DNA of 64,000 nucleotides from Mesorhizobium sp. (GTDB lineage Bacteria; Pseudomonadota; Alphaproteobacteria; Rhizobiales; Rhizobiaceae), in the NCBI GenBank assembly GCA_004020875.1, contig SAPZ01000002.1, forward strand, positions 487,226-551,225, written 5' to 3'. The first letter of the stretch is position 1. Each line of letters begins with the position of its first letter. This document shows, piece by piece, positions 43,622 to 52,860 of the stretch. The translations under genes were made by a program, and so were the position numbers. The notes beneath the pieces are model-generated. The model searched no databases and was not told where the DNA came from. It was given only the letters and a program-made list of their open reading frames with translations.

Positions 43622-46600
43622 ATGCCGCTCCGGAGGGTTGCCCAGCGCATGCCGCCTGAAAACTACTCCTTCCTCGACGTCGCCGTGCTCGACGCGGTGC
43701 GCCAGCGCTTTGCCGCCGGAGACGCCCTGACCATTTTGTCAGCCGACCTCGAGCAGGTGATCTGGGCGAACGGACCGGGGGCATCGGTGTTCGGCTATCC
43801 GGATATCGAGGCCATAATCGGCGCGTCGGCGCGGCTGCCGCTGATTGCCAGGCGGCAGATCATGGCGACCAGCGGTTTTCCCGAGATTGGCAACGACCGC
43901 GCCATCACGGTGAGACTGGCGACGGGCATGGTGAGCCGGGCAGTGGGTTTCCTGGCCAGCGCCGTGACGATGCCGGACGGCGAGAAGGCAATCATGCTGG
44001 CGGTGCCGGCGGCGCAGACCAGTTCACGCAGCGCCGGCGAGATTGCCAGCCGCGCCATCGGCGGTTTCACGGAGGCAGGCCATTTCATCGCCTTCATCGA
44101 CGCGCAGGGCGATGTCGAGGCGGCTTCGGACGGCTTCGCAGCGCTCGGCATCGAGCCGCGGACCCTGGCTGCGCTGGTAGCGGATGTCGCAAGCAGCGGC
44201 GACCGTGTCGTGAAGCGCCTCGTACCTGGCAGCAGCACTTCGTACCCGGCCGGTTTCGCCCGGCTCACCGACACGCGGCACCTGCTGGTGGTCATCGATG
44301 AGGACCAGCTCGACGGCGATCAAAGCGAACAGCCGGCCGCCGGCCAGGGCGATCGGACCCATGACGAGCAAGTCGCGGCGCCAGGCACCGTGGCGGCCAC
44401 GCTGTCGGGTGAAAGCCTGACCGCCGAGCCCGAACCCCGGCCGGTCCAGGACAACAGCCCCGCGCCGGCCTTGACGGCTGGCGAACAGGCCAAGCTGGTC
44501 CCGGAGCCCTCTGAAGGCGATGCACAGACTGACGCTGTAAGCCGGACCAATCATCAGGCGAATGCCGCCGAGCCCAGCCAACAGGCCGCCGGCCCCGAGG
44601 CCATGGACGTCGGCGCCGGCCACCACGACCGTTGGTATTTCAACGCCGGGGACGATGACGCCGTGCAGGCTCTACCGGCAGTGCCGGCGAAGAATGTGCC
44701 GAAGGAAGCTGTCGCGGCCGAAGGCCTGCGTCGGGGTATTGGCGAGACGGCGGCGCGCGAAACCGTCACGCCGTCGCAGCCAGCCCTGCCCCGCGCCATC
44801 GACCGCTCGGCGCCACCTTTGCGCTTCGTCTGGCGCACCGACGCCGAAGGCAAATTCAGCGCGTTGTCGCCCGAGTTCGCAGACATCGTCGGCCAGCCCG
44901 CCGCCGATGTGATCGGCCGCCGCTTCAAGGACGTCGCCACCACTTTCGGCCTCGACGTCTCGGGTGAGATCGCCGGTCTGCTCGAACGGCGCGACACCTG
45001 GTCAGGCCGATCGGTTCTGTGGCCGGTGGCCGGAACCGATCTCAAGATACCGGTCGATCTGGCGGCGTTGCCCGTCTATGGCCGCAGCCGTGCTTTCGAG
45101 GGTTTTCGCGGCTTCGGCGTCGCGCGTAGCGCCGACGCCGTGACCGATCCGGAGGCGCTCGGCATGGCGCTGGTGCCTAATGCCGCGCCTGCCGGGAGCG
45201 AGCCGTCGGTCGAGCAGCCAGCCGCAGAGCAGGCGAAGCCGGAGCAGCCAAAGCCCGAAGATCCATTCCAGGGCGAAGTGCCGGCGCTGAGCATCGTGCC
45301 GAAGCCGGAGCGGCGCTTCGCCGACAAGGTAATAAGGCTGGCCGAGCATCGTCAGTCGGCCAACGACAAGCAGCCGGGGAGCGACACGCCCGCAAGTCAG
45401 AGGAGCCTGTCGATCCTCGAGCGCAGCGCGTTCCGCGAGATCGGCGAGCGGCTGCGCAAGGATAGTTCCCTGCCTGCCGAGCCGCGCGCCGCCGAAGCCG
45501 GCAAGCAGATCGATGCGGTTGTTGCCGGCAAGGACGAGGCAACAGCGAAGGAGGCCGAGGCAAACCAGCCAACGACGCTTGAAGCGGCGCCGGACGAGAA
45601 CCCCGCGCTGGAGTCGACGCCGGCACCCGCGCCGGAAGCCTCGGAAACGGCGGACGCGAAGGCCGACGCGGAGACCGCGGAAGCACAGACCGAGGCGGAA
45701 GACCAGGAAGACTTGGCAAGGCTCGACGGTATCGATGACGCCGCCGCGACGGACGACATCGGCCGGACCGGGACGCCGGCCGCTTCCGGCTCGCTGCTCA
45801 GCTACGCCGATGGTGAGAAATCCGGGGAAGAAGCCGGCGTCGAACCTGCTTCCGAGGACAGCCAGGCAGTGGTCGCCCGTCAGGCGACCGAGCGTGCCGA
45901 TGCCGAGCCGCGGCAGCCGGACGAACGGCCCGTCGCCGAAGAGCCGGCGCGCGATGCGACGGCGGACGACGACAGCATGACCGCCGACGATTTCCGCGAT
46001 GCGGAAGACAGCGAGGATTGGGCAGACTCCGACGTCGACGCGGGGACGGCCGCGGAAGAACCGGAAACGGTAACGCCGGCGCGGCCACGGCTGAACGTGC
46101 CGCCACTCAAGCTCGCAGGCTTTGTGCCCTCCGCTTTTTCGACCGGAGAAGAAGCCAAAGCGCCCGATACGTCCATCCTCGCCAGGCTGCCGGTGCCGCT
46201 GCTCATCCATTCGGGCGACGAGCTCCATTACGCCAATGATGCCTTCCTCGAACTCACCGGCTACGATGCGTTGGAAGACCTAGTGGATGCGGGGGGCCTG
46301 GGCGCGTTGTTTGCCGATCCCTATGCCGAAGATGCCACCGCGGACGAAAGCGACCACTCGCTGAAGCTCAAGAGCTGCCAGGGTCAGGAGTTTCCGATCG
46401 AAGCCCTTCTTCGCTCCGTGCCGTGGCGGGGCGGCAAGGCGCTGATGCTGGTGGTGCGGCGCTCCGGCGAGGACGATGCGGCGCATCTCACCGCCGCCAA
46501 AGACGAACCGGCGCTGCAGCCAGACGTGCCGGAATTGAAATCGCGCATCGCCGAGATGCGCACCATCATCGACACCGCCACGGACGGCGTCGTGCTGATC

Positions 46601-47653
46601 GGCCGCGACGGCAACATCCGTTCGATCAGCCGGCCTGCGGAAGCTCTTTTCGGTTTCGACAGCGACGAGGTCGCCGGCAAACCCTTTGCCTCGCTGTTCG
46701 CCATCGAAAGCCAGCGCGCCGCGCGCGACTATCTCGCGGGCCTCTCGGAGCCGGGCGTCGCGAGCGTCTTGAATGACGGCCGCGAGGTCATCGGCCGCGA
46801 GGCGCAGGGGCGTTTCATCCCGCTGTTCATGACCATCGGCAGGCTGCCCAACGACAGCGGCTTCTGCGCCGTGGTGCGCGACATCACGCAATGGAAGCGA
46901 GCCGAGGAAGACCTGACGCAGGCACGCGCGGTTGCCGAGCGCGCCTCCTCGCAGAAGACCGATTTCCTGGCCCGCATCAGCCACGAGATCCGCACGCCGC
47001 TCAACGCCATCATCGGTTTTTCCGAGCTGATGGTGGACGAGAAATTCGGTCCGATCGCCAACGACCGCTATCGCGACTACCTGCGTGATATCAACCGGTC
47101 AGGCAATCACGTGCTCGATCTGGTCAACGATCTGCTCGACATCTCCAAGATCGAGGCCGGCCAGCAGGAGATGGATTACGAGGCGGTGTCGCTCAACGAC
47201 ACGCTGGCCGAGACTGTGGCGATGATGCAGCCGCAGGCCAATCGCGAGCGCGTCATCATCCGCTCCAGCTTCGCCTCGCGGCTGCCGGAAGTGGTGGCGG
47301 ATTTGCGAAGCGTGCGCCAGATCGCCCTCAACATCCTGTCCAACGCCATCCGCTACACCCAGGCCGGCGGCCAGGTGATCGTCTCGACCGCTTACGAAGC
47401 CTCAGGCGATGTCGTCATGCGCGTGCGCGATACTGGCATCGGCATGACTCCGGCCGAGATCGAGCAGGCGCTGAAACCGTTCAAGCAGATCAATGCGCTG
47501 AAGCGCGGACGCGGCGACGGAACGGGGCTTGGCCTGCCCCTCACCAAGGCCATGGTGGAGGCGAACCGCGCCCGCTTCGCCATCACCTCGACGCCAGGCG
47601 AAGGGACCCTGGTCGAGGTCGCCTTCCCTTCGACGCGCGTGCTTGCCGAATAA
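43622..47653 (+). CDS. cbrA: CbrA-type PAS sensor histidine kinase
   Basis: A protein of about 1343 residues with no clear membrane segment. Several PAS-like regions occur (about 30-100, 400-500, 860-950 and 970-1085, e.g. TDGVVLIGRDGNIRSIS). Between about 220-390 and 540-850 lie long acidic, Ala/Glu/Pro-rich linkers. The kinase core has SHEIRTPLNAIIGFSELM with the phospho-acceptor His1121, a NILSNAIRY N box, DTGIGM and GTGLGLPLTKAM. In S. meliloti CbrA affects the DivK/CtrA cell-cycle pathway and is needed for symbiosis. The ATG at 43622 is assumed; the frame is open further upstream. It is divergent from phaP. Confidence 0.88.
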   Translation: MPLRRVAQRMPPENYSFLDVAVLDAVRQRFAAGDALTILSADLEQVIWANGPGASVFGYPDIEAIIGASARLPLIARRQIMATSGFPEIGNDRAITVRLATGMVSRAVGFLASAVTMPDGEKAIMLAVPAAQTSSRSAGEIASRAIGGFTEAGHFIAFIDAQGDVEAASDGFAALGIEPRTLAALVADVASSGDRVVKRLVPGSSTSYPAGFARLTDTRHLLVVIDEDQLDGDQSEQPAAGQGDRTHDEQVAAPGTVAATLSGESLTAEPEPRPVQDNSPAPALTAGEQAKLVPEPSEGDAQTDAVSRTNHQANAAEPSQQAAGPEAMDVGAGHHDRWYFNAGDDDAVQALPAVPAKNVPKEAVAAEGLRRGIGETAARETVTPSQPALPRAIDRSAPPLRFVWRTDAEGKFSALSPEFADIVGQPAADVIGRRFKDVATTFGLDVSGEIAGLLERRDTWSGRSVLWPVAGTDLKIPVDLAALPVYGRSRAFEGFRGFGVARSADAVTDPEALGMALVPNAAPAGSEPSVEQPAAEQAKPEQPKPEDPFQGEVPALSIVPKPERRFADKVIRLAEHRQSANDKQPGSDTPASQRSLSILERSAFREIGERLRKDSSLPAEPRAAEAGKQIDAVVAGKDEATAKEAEANQPTTLEAAPDENPALESTPAPAPEASETADAKADAETAEAQTEAEDQEDLARLDGIDDAAATDDIGRTGTPAASGSLLSYADGEKSGEEAGVEPASEDSQAVVARQATERADAEPRQPDERPVAEEPARDATADDDSMTADDFRDAEDSEDWADSDVDAGTAAEEPETVTPARPRLNVPPLKLAGFVPSAFSTGEEAKAPDTSILARLPVPLLIHSGDELHYANDAFLELTGYDALEDLVDAGGLGALFADPYAEDATADESDHSLKLKSCQGQEFPIEALLRSVPWRGGKALMLVVRRSGEDDAAHLTAAKDEPALQPDVPELKSRIAEMRTIIDTATDGVVLIGRDGNIRSISRPAEALFGFDSDEVAGKPFASLFAIESQRAARDYLAGLSEPGVASVLNDGREVIGREAQGRFIPLFMTIGRLPNDSGFCAVVRDITQWKRAEEDLTQARAVAERASSQKTDFLARISHEIRTPLNAIIGFSELMVDEKFGPIANDRYRDYLRDINRSGNHVLDLVNDLLDISKIEAGQQEMDYEAVSLNDTLAETVAMMQPQANRERVIIRSSFASRLPEVVADLRSVRQIALNILSNAIRYTQAGGQVIVSTAYEASGDVVMRVRDTGIGMTPAEIEQALKPFKQINALKRGRGDGTGLGLPLTKAMVEANRARFAITSTPGEGTLVEVAFPSTRVLAE

Positions 47654-47674
47654 AATCGTCCTGGATCAGTTTCG

Positions 47675-47710
47675 GCCAAAGAAAAAGGCGTCCGAGAGGA
47701 CGCCTTGGAA
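47675..47710 (-). terminator. Rho-independent terminator on the minus strand, 3' of acsA2
   Basis: On the minus strand, AAGGCGTCC-TCTC-GGACGCCTT is a 9-bp stem with a 4-base loop. It is followed by TTTCTTTGG, making a TTTTTCTTT tail. It lies about 200 bases beyond the acsA2 stop and may close a separate small RNA. Confidence 0.75.
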
Positions 47711-47820
47711 AATGGGATGCTGTCACAACGGGGCTTGAGCTGAACCTCAGGGGACGAGGAACGGGATTTCTCCCTCAAGTTACACGCGACTATCGAGGTC
47801 GTCCCTTAACAAGTCCTTAC
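47690..47820 (-). ncRNA. candidate small RNA or long 3' UTR between acsA2 and cbrA
   Basis: The minus strand between the acsA2 stop and the terminator holds a potentially structured stretch, with CTTGAGGGAGAAATCCC, TCCTCGTCCCCTGAGG and CAGCTCAAGCCCC. CTTGAG and CTCAAG can pair at a distance. There is no reading frame. The composition and terminator suit a trans-acting small RNA, but its 5' end is unknown and I cannot name a family. Confidence 0.4.
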
Positions 47821-47905
47821 CGGACCGCGGAAAAATTTACGAATGTGTACCACCCGTGAAATCTAGGTAAATTCGCCGTACCGATTTCGTTAACCATCCC
47901 ATCCG

Positions 47906-49864
47906 TCAGCCCGCTAGCTGCGGCAGGTCGCGGAACAGTTCCAGCGCTTCCGGGTTTGCAAGCGCTTCCTTGTTCTTCACGGCCCGGCCGTGAACCACGT
48001 CGCGCACCGCAAGTTCGGTGATCTTGCCGGATTTCGTGCGCGGGATGTCGGTGACGGCGACGATCCTGGCCGGCACGTGACGCGGGCTGGCGCCGGAGCG
48101 GATCCTGGCGCGGATGCGCTTTTCCAAATCCTCGCTGAGGCTCACGTCGGCTGCCAGCCGCACGAACAGCACGACGCGCACGTCATTGTCGAAGTCCTGG
48201 CCGATGCAGAGCGCCTCAAGGATCTCCGGCATCTGCTCGACCTGGTTATAGATCTCGGCCGTGCCGATCCTGACGCCGCCCGGATTGAGCGTTGCGTCCG
48301 AGCGGCCGTGGATAATCATGCCGCCATGGGACGTCCATTCGGCGAAGTCGCCATGGCACCAGACATTGTCGAAACGCTCGAAATAGGCCGCGTGATACTT
48401 CTTCCCCTCCGGGTCGTTCCAGAAGCCGATCGGCATCGACGGGAAGGCCTTGGCGCAGACAAGCTCTCCCTTCTCCTGCCGGATCGGCTTGCCGTCATCA
48501 TCCCACACGTCGACCGCCAGGCCGAGACCAGGTCCCTGGATTTCCCCGGTCCAGACCGGCTCGGTCGGCACGCCGAGCACGAAGCAGGACACGATGTCGG
48601 TGCCGCCCGAGATCGAGGCCAGATGCACGTCCTTCTTGATGCTGTCATAGACGAAGCGGAAATCCTCTGGCGACAGCGGCGAGCCTGTGGAGGAGATAGT
48701 GCGCACGCTCGACAGATCGTGGCTCGCGATCGGCTTCAGACCGGCCTTGCGAACGGAATCGATGAACTTGGCCGAGGTGCCGAAGTAGGTCATCTGCTCG
48801 GCATCGGCGAAATCGAACAGCACATTGCCGTCAGGGTAGAAAGGCGAACCGTCATAAAGCAAAAGCGTAGCGCCCGAGGCGAGGCCCGAGACCAGCCAAT
48901 TCCACATCATCCAGCCGCAGGTGGTGAAATAGAACAGGCGATCGCCGTCGAGCAGGCCGGCATGCAGGCGATGCTCCTTCACGTGCTGGACCAGCGTGCC
49001 GCCGGCCGAGTGCACGATGCATTTCGGGATGCCGGTCGTGCCCGAGGAGAACAGGATGTAGAGCGGATGCGCGAAGGGTAGCCGCTCGAAGCTGACCTTC
49101 CTGGCAGCAAAGGGCGAGAGCGCCTCTTCGAGCGCGGCCGCCCTGTCGATTGTGGCGGCGACGTCCTGAGAGGTGCCGAGATAATCGACGATCAGCACCT
49201 TGCGGACGCTCGCGAGTTTCTCGGCCACGGCGCGGACCTTGTCAGCCACCTCGATCGCCTTGCCGTTGTACCAATAGCCGTCCGGCGCGATGAAGACGAC
49301 CGGTTCGATCTGGCCGAAGCGGTCGAGCACGCCCTGCTCGCCGAAATCGGGAGAGCATGATGACCAGACCGCGCCGATAGAGCTTGCCGCCAGCATCGCC
49401 GCGATCGTTTCGGGCATATTCGGCATCATGGCGGCGATGCGGTCGCCGGCCTTGACACCAAGCGATAGGAAAAGCTGCTGCAGCCGCGAGGTCAGCGCAT
49501 GGAGCTCGTTCCAGGAGAGCCTGCGCTCGACCTTGTCCTCGCCGCGAAAGACGATGGCCGGACCGTTGCCGGTTTTCTGCAAAAGGTTCTCGGCGAAGTT
49601 GAGCCTGGCGTCGGGGAAGAAGCTGGCGCCGGGCATGCGCTCGCCGTCGACAAGGTTCCGCTCACCCTTTTCGCCGACAAGATTGCAGAAATCCCAGACC
49701 AGGCTCCAGAAGGCGCCTCGATCCTCGACCGACCAGCGGTGAAGTTCCGCGTAGCTTGAGAAAGCCTCCCCGGCTTTTGCTGCCGCGGCTTTCATGAACG
49801 CGGTTAATGGCGCCGCATCGATCCGCTCCTGCGTCGGGGTCCACAAAGGTGTGTCGGCGGCCAT
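47906..49864 (-). CDS. acsA2: acetoacetate-CoA ligase (acetoacetyl-CoA synthetase)
   Basis: A 652-residue ANL-family ligase of the acetoacetyl-CoA synthetase type, using ATP to join acetoacetate and CoA. It has the family opening TPLWTPTQERIDAA, the P-loop ILFSSGTTGIPKCIVH near 268-283 and CGWMMWNWLVSGLASGATLLLYDG. GSDATLNPGGVRIGTAEIY and TKSGKITELAVRDVVHG carry the hinge and catalytic lysine. It returns acetoacetate from PHB breakdown to central metabolism, in keeping with the nearby phasin gene. The ATG at 49864 has GGAG just upstream. It is convergent with cbrA. Confidence 0.93.
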   Translation of the reverse strand: MAADTPLWTPTQERIDAAPLTAFMKAAAAKAGEAFSSYAELHRWSVEDRGAFWSLVWDFCNLVGEKGERNLVDGERMPGASFFPDARLNFAENLLQKTGNGPAIVFRGEDKVERRLSWNELHALTSRLQQLFLSLGVKAGDRIAAMMPNMPETIAAMLAASSIGAVWSSCSPDFGEQGVLDRFGQIEPVVFIAPDGYWYNGKAIEVADKVRAVAEKLASVRKVLIVDYLGTSQDVAATIDRAAALEEALSPFAARKVSFERLPFAHPLYILFSSGTTGIPKCIVHSAGGTLVQHVKEHRLHAGLLDGDRLFYFTTCGWMMWNWLVSGLASGATLLLYDGSPFYPDGNVLFDFADAEQMTYFGTSAKFIDSVRKAGLKPIASHDLSSVRTISSTGSPLSPEDFRFVYDSIKKDVHLASISGGTDIVSCFVLGVPTEPVWTGEIQGPGLGLAVDVWDDDGKPIRQEKGELVCAKAFPSMPIGFWNDPEGKKYHAAYFERFDNVWCHGDFAEWTSHGGMIIHGRSDATLNPGGVRIGTAEIYNQVEQMPEILEALCIGQDFDNDVRVVLFVRLAADVSLSEDLEKRIRARIRSGASPRHVPARIVAVTDIPRTKSGKITELAVRDVVHGRAVKNKEALANPEALELFRDLPQLAG

Positions 49865-49979
49865 GATCGCTCCTCCCAAAGTGCGTCGCGTTCGAGCCAG
49901 TTAAGCTCAACATCGCCTATGCCATCGTCCCAAAAACGGCGCGCAACCGTGGACCAGGGTCGTGTGGTTCGCTTATGCA

Positions 49980-49994
49980 TACTGCAGCGCAGCA
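49980..49994. promoter_or_regulatory. CTGC-N3-GCAG site upstream of acsA2
   Basis: CTGCAGCGCAG at 49982-49992 fits the CTGC(N3)GCAG form reported for PhaR binding. It lies about 120 bases upstream of acsA2 and about 140 upstream of the AsmA gene. One site of eight fixed bases is expected about once by chance in a window this size, so this is weak alone. Confidence 0.25.
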
Positions 49995-50128
49995 GAGCAA
50001 GATTTTGTTCGGCTGGTGCAGGACCGGCGCCAGGCAAATGCCATCGCATGGCCATAAAGACTTGAAAAGCGTCGGCGCTCGGTTACACCCGTCGGGCGAT
50101 TTGTCGGCAACGAAGCATACGGGGCGAA

Positions 50129-52009
50129 ATGCCATCATCTCTGATCCGGCGCGGGGTGTGGGCGATCGGCGTTGCCGTGCTCGTCATCGCGCTCGCGGTC
50201 GCGGCACTGCCGCTGATTGCCTCGACCCGCATCGTGCGCGACCGCATCGCTTGGGAATTGAGCGCATGGAGCGGCTTCAGGGTCACGATCGACGGCTCGC
50301 CGCGCATCGAGGTTTGGCCGAAATTCCGGGCCATCCTCAGCGACGTGACCCTGTCGCAATGGACTGAGACCGACGCGCCACCGGTGGTCGAGGCCGATCG
50401 CGTGGAAGTCAATCTCTCGGCCATGGCAGCCTTGCAGGGCGACGTCGCCTTCTCTACCGCAAGGCTGGTGCGCCCGACGATCAGGGTGCAGCGCATGGCG
50501 AGCGGCTTCTATCTGCCACCGCTTCCGAGCGGGGGGCGCATCACGCGCTCGATCGATACCGCGCGCGGTGTGGTCACCGCCAACCCGCAGAAGCCCGACC
50601 TAGGCAGATTGCCGTCCGATCCGTTCGGCACCGTCGAGTTCCGCGACGGCCGCGTCGTGACCACGACCGACGGCAAGGACACCGAGATCCTGAGCAGCCT
50701 GAGCGGCCAGGTGAATTGGGAAGCGATGAACAGCGATGCATCGGTGACCGCGACCGGGATCTGGCGCGGCGAACCCGTGCAGCTCGATTTCTCCTCGGCG
50801 AAACCGCTGGTGCTGTTTGCCGGGGGCGCCGCCCCGGTCACCCTTTCCTTCAAGGCCGCGCCAGCGACCTTCTCCTTCGACGGAACGGCCTCAATGTCGG
50901 ACAATGCCTATCTGGATGGCCAAGCCAAGTTCGCCGCGCCGTCGCTGCGGCGCGTTCTGGAGTGGTCCCAGGCCGGCCTCGCGCCGGGCGCCGCGATCGG
51001 TGCGGTCTCGGTCACCAGCAAGGTGAACGCCTCGGCGGGCCGCGCGAAATTCGAGAACACGACCGTCACGCTGAACAACAATCCGGGCATGGGGGCGCTG
51101 GATTTCTCCTTCGCCGAAGGGCGCCCGGTGATTGCCGGCACGCTCGCCTTCGACACGTTGGATCTGAGATCTTTCCTGTCGGCCTTCACGCCCGTCGCGC
51201 CCACCGGCGAGGCCGGCCCCGGCGACATCGACACCAGCTTCGCCGACCGCATCAATCTCGACCTCAGGCTGTCGGCGGCGCATGCCATGGCGGGACCGGT
51301 GCAGCTCGCCGATGTCGCGGCGACCGCGCAAGTCAAGAACGGCCTTGCTGTCTTCGACATCTCCGACGCGTCAGCCTTCAACGGCAATATCCAGAGCAGC
51401 CTGCGCTTCGACCGCAAGCCGGAGGGCACGCAGGTGGAGCTGCGACTGCTGGCGTCGGATGTGGATACGGGAGCCTTTGCCAAGGCGGCGGGAATGACAC
51501 GTCTCACGCCCGCCGGCACCGGCACGGTGTCGGTCATCCTCAAGGGACCGGGCAAGGCCTGGAACTCCATCTTCGAGAATGCCGACGGATCGTTCTCGGC
51601 GACTTTTGGGCCCGGCACGCTCAACGGGCTCGACCTGCCGGCCTTCCTCAAGCGCAACCAGCAAGGCGGCTTCTTCGCGCTCGACGACGTCGCCAATGGT
51701 TCACTGCCTATCGACGGCGCCGAGATCAAGGCAAGCATCTCGAAGGGCGTGGCGCGCCTCGACAAGGCCGAGATCAATGCGCAGAAATACAAGATCTGGC
51801 TGTCGGGCATCGCCTCCTATGCCGGGCGCGGGCTGGCGCTCTCGGGGGGCGTTGTGCCGAACGGACAGCCGGCGCAGCAGCCCCAGCAGGCCAACGGCCA
51901 GGCGGCCAGTCCGCCTCCCGCACCGCCGAACCAGTCGCTGTTCTTCGTCGGCGGCAACTGGAGCGCGCCGTTCATTTCGCCGATCGCTCCCGGCATCTCG
52001 GGCCAGTAG
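50129..52009 (+). CDS. AsmA family protein
   Basis: A 626-residue envelope protein. An N-terminal membrane anchor (GVWAIGVAVLVIALAVAALPLIA) is followed by the AsmA-type start: RIVRDRIAWELSAWSGFRVTIDG, WPKFRAILSDVTL. A long beta-rich body and the AsmA_2-like C-terminal block (GTGTVSVILKGPGKAWNSIFENADGS..) follow, with a Pro/Gln-rich patch near 575-600. AsmA-like proteins are bridge-like lipid-transport proteins spanning the periplasm and affecting outer-membrane lipid balance. It is divergent from acsA2 and convergent with the pot operon. Confidence 0.87.
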   Translation: MPSSLIRRGVWAIGVAVLVIALAVAALPLIASTRIVRDRIAWELSAWSGFRVTIDGSPRIEVWPKFRAILSDVTLSQWTETDAPPVVEADRVEVNLSAMAALQGDVAFSTARLVRPTIRVQRMASGFYLPPLPSGGRITRSIDTARGVVTANPQKPDLGRLPSDPFGTVEFRDGRVVTTTDGKDTEILSSLSGQVNWEAMNSDASVTATGIWRGEPVQLDFSSAKPLVLFAGGAAPVTLSFKAAPATFSFDGTASMSDNAYLDGQAKFAAPSLRRVLEWSQAGLAPGAAIGAVSVTSKVNASAGRAKFENTTVTLNNNPGMGALDFSFAEGRPVIAGTLAFDTLDLRSFLSAFTPVAPTGEAGPGDIDTSFADRINLDLRLSAAHAMAGPVQLADVAATAQVKNGLAVFDISDASAFNGNIQSSLRFDRKPEGTQVELRLLASDVDTGAFAKAAGMTRLTPAGTGTVSVILKGPGKAWNSIFENADGSFSATFGPGTLNGLDLPAFLKRNQQGGFFALDDVANGSLPIDGAEIKASISKGVARLDKAEINAQKYKIWLSGIASYAGRGLALSGGVVPNGQPAQQPQQANGQAASPPPAPPNQSLFFVGGNWSAPFISPIAPGISGQ

Positions 52010-52041
52010 ATTTGGGGGCGCAAAGGCCCCCGCTTCTTGAT

Positions 52042-52860
52042 TCAACCGCGCTGCGCGGCCTGCTCGTCGAGTTGGCGCTGGATCTCGCGACGCTTGTTGG
52101 CGATCGAGGCGATGATGACGCCGATCGCCACGACCGCGATCAGGATGGTGCAGGCGGCGTTGATTTCCGGCGTCACGCCGAGGCGCACCTGGCTGTAGAT
52201 CTTCATGGGCAGCGTCGTCGCGCCGGGACCCGAGGTGAAGCTCGCGATGACCAGGTCGTCGAGCGAGAGCGTGAAAGCCAGCATCCAGCCGGAGATGATC
52301 GCCGGCAGGATGACCGGCAAGGTGATCTGGAAGAAGGTCTTCACCGGCGGCGCGCCGAGATCCATCGCCGCCTCCTCGAGCGAGCGATCGAACGAGACCA
52401 GCCGCGACTGCACGACGACGGCGACGAAGCACATGGTGAAGGTGATGTGCGCGAGCGTGACCGTGAAGAAGCCGCGGTCGAGCCCGACGGCGACGAAGAG
52501 CAAGAGCAGCGAGAGGCCCGTGATGACCTCCGGCATGACCAGCGGCGCGAAAACCATGCCCGAGAACAGCACTCTCCCCCTGAAGCGCGTGTAACGTGTC
52601 AGCGTGATGGCGGCGAGCGTGCCGAGCACAGTCGCGACCGTCGCCGAGATGACGCCGACGCGCGCCGTCACCCAGGTGGCGTCCATCAGGCCCTGATTGT
52701 GGAACAGCGACACGTACCATTTGGTCGAGAAGCCGCCCCAGACGGTGACGAGCTTCGATTCGTTGAAGGAAAAGACGATCAGAAGCACGATCGGCAGATA
52801 GAGGAAGGCAAAGCCCAGCACGATCGAAGTGATGTTGAAGCGGCTCCAGGTCGAGTTCAT
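52042..52860 (-). CDS. potI: polyamine ABC transporter permease (PotI/PotC type)
   Basis: A 272-residue inner-membrane permease with six predicted helices. It has the binding-protein-dependent transport signature EEAAMDLGAPPVKTFFQITLPVILPAI (EAA loop, about residues 166-192). It works with PotH, the PotG ATPase and the PotF binding protein to import putrescine or similar polyamines. The ATG at 52860 overlaps the potH stop by 4 bases. It is last in potF-G-H-I. Confidence 0.93.
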   Translation of the reverse strand: MNSTWSRFNITSIVLGFAFLYLPIVLLIVFSFNESKLVTVWGGFSTKWYVSLFHNQGLMDATWVTARVGVISATVATVLGTLAAITLTRYTRFRGRVLFSGMVFAPLVMPEVITGLSLLLLFVAVGLDRGFFTVTLAHITFTMCFVAVVVQSRLVSFDRSLEEAAMDLGAPPVKTFFQITLPVILPAIISGWMLAFTLSLDDLVIASFTSGPGATTLPMKIYSQVRLGVTPEINAACTILIAVVAIGVIIASIANKRREIQRQLDEQAAQRG

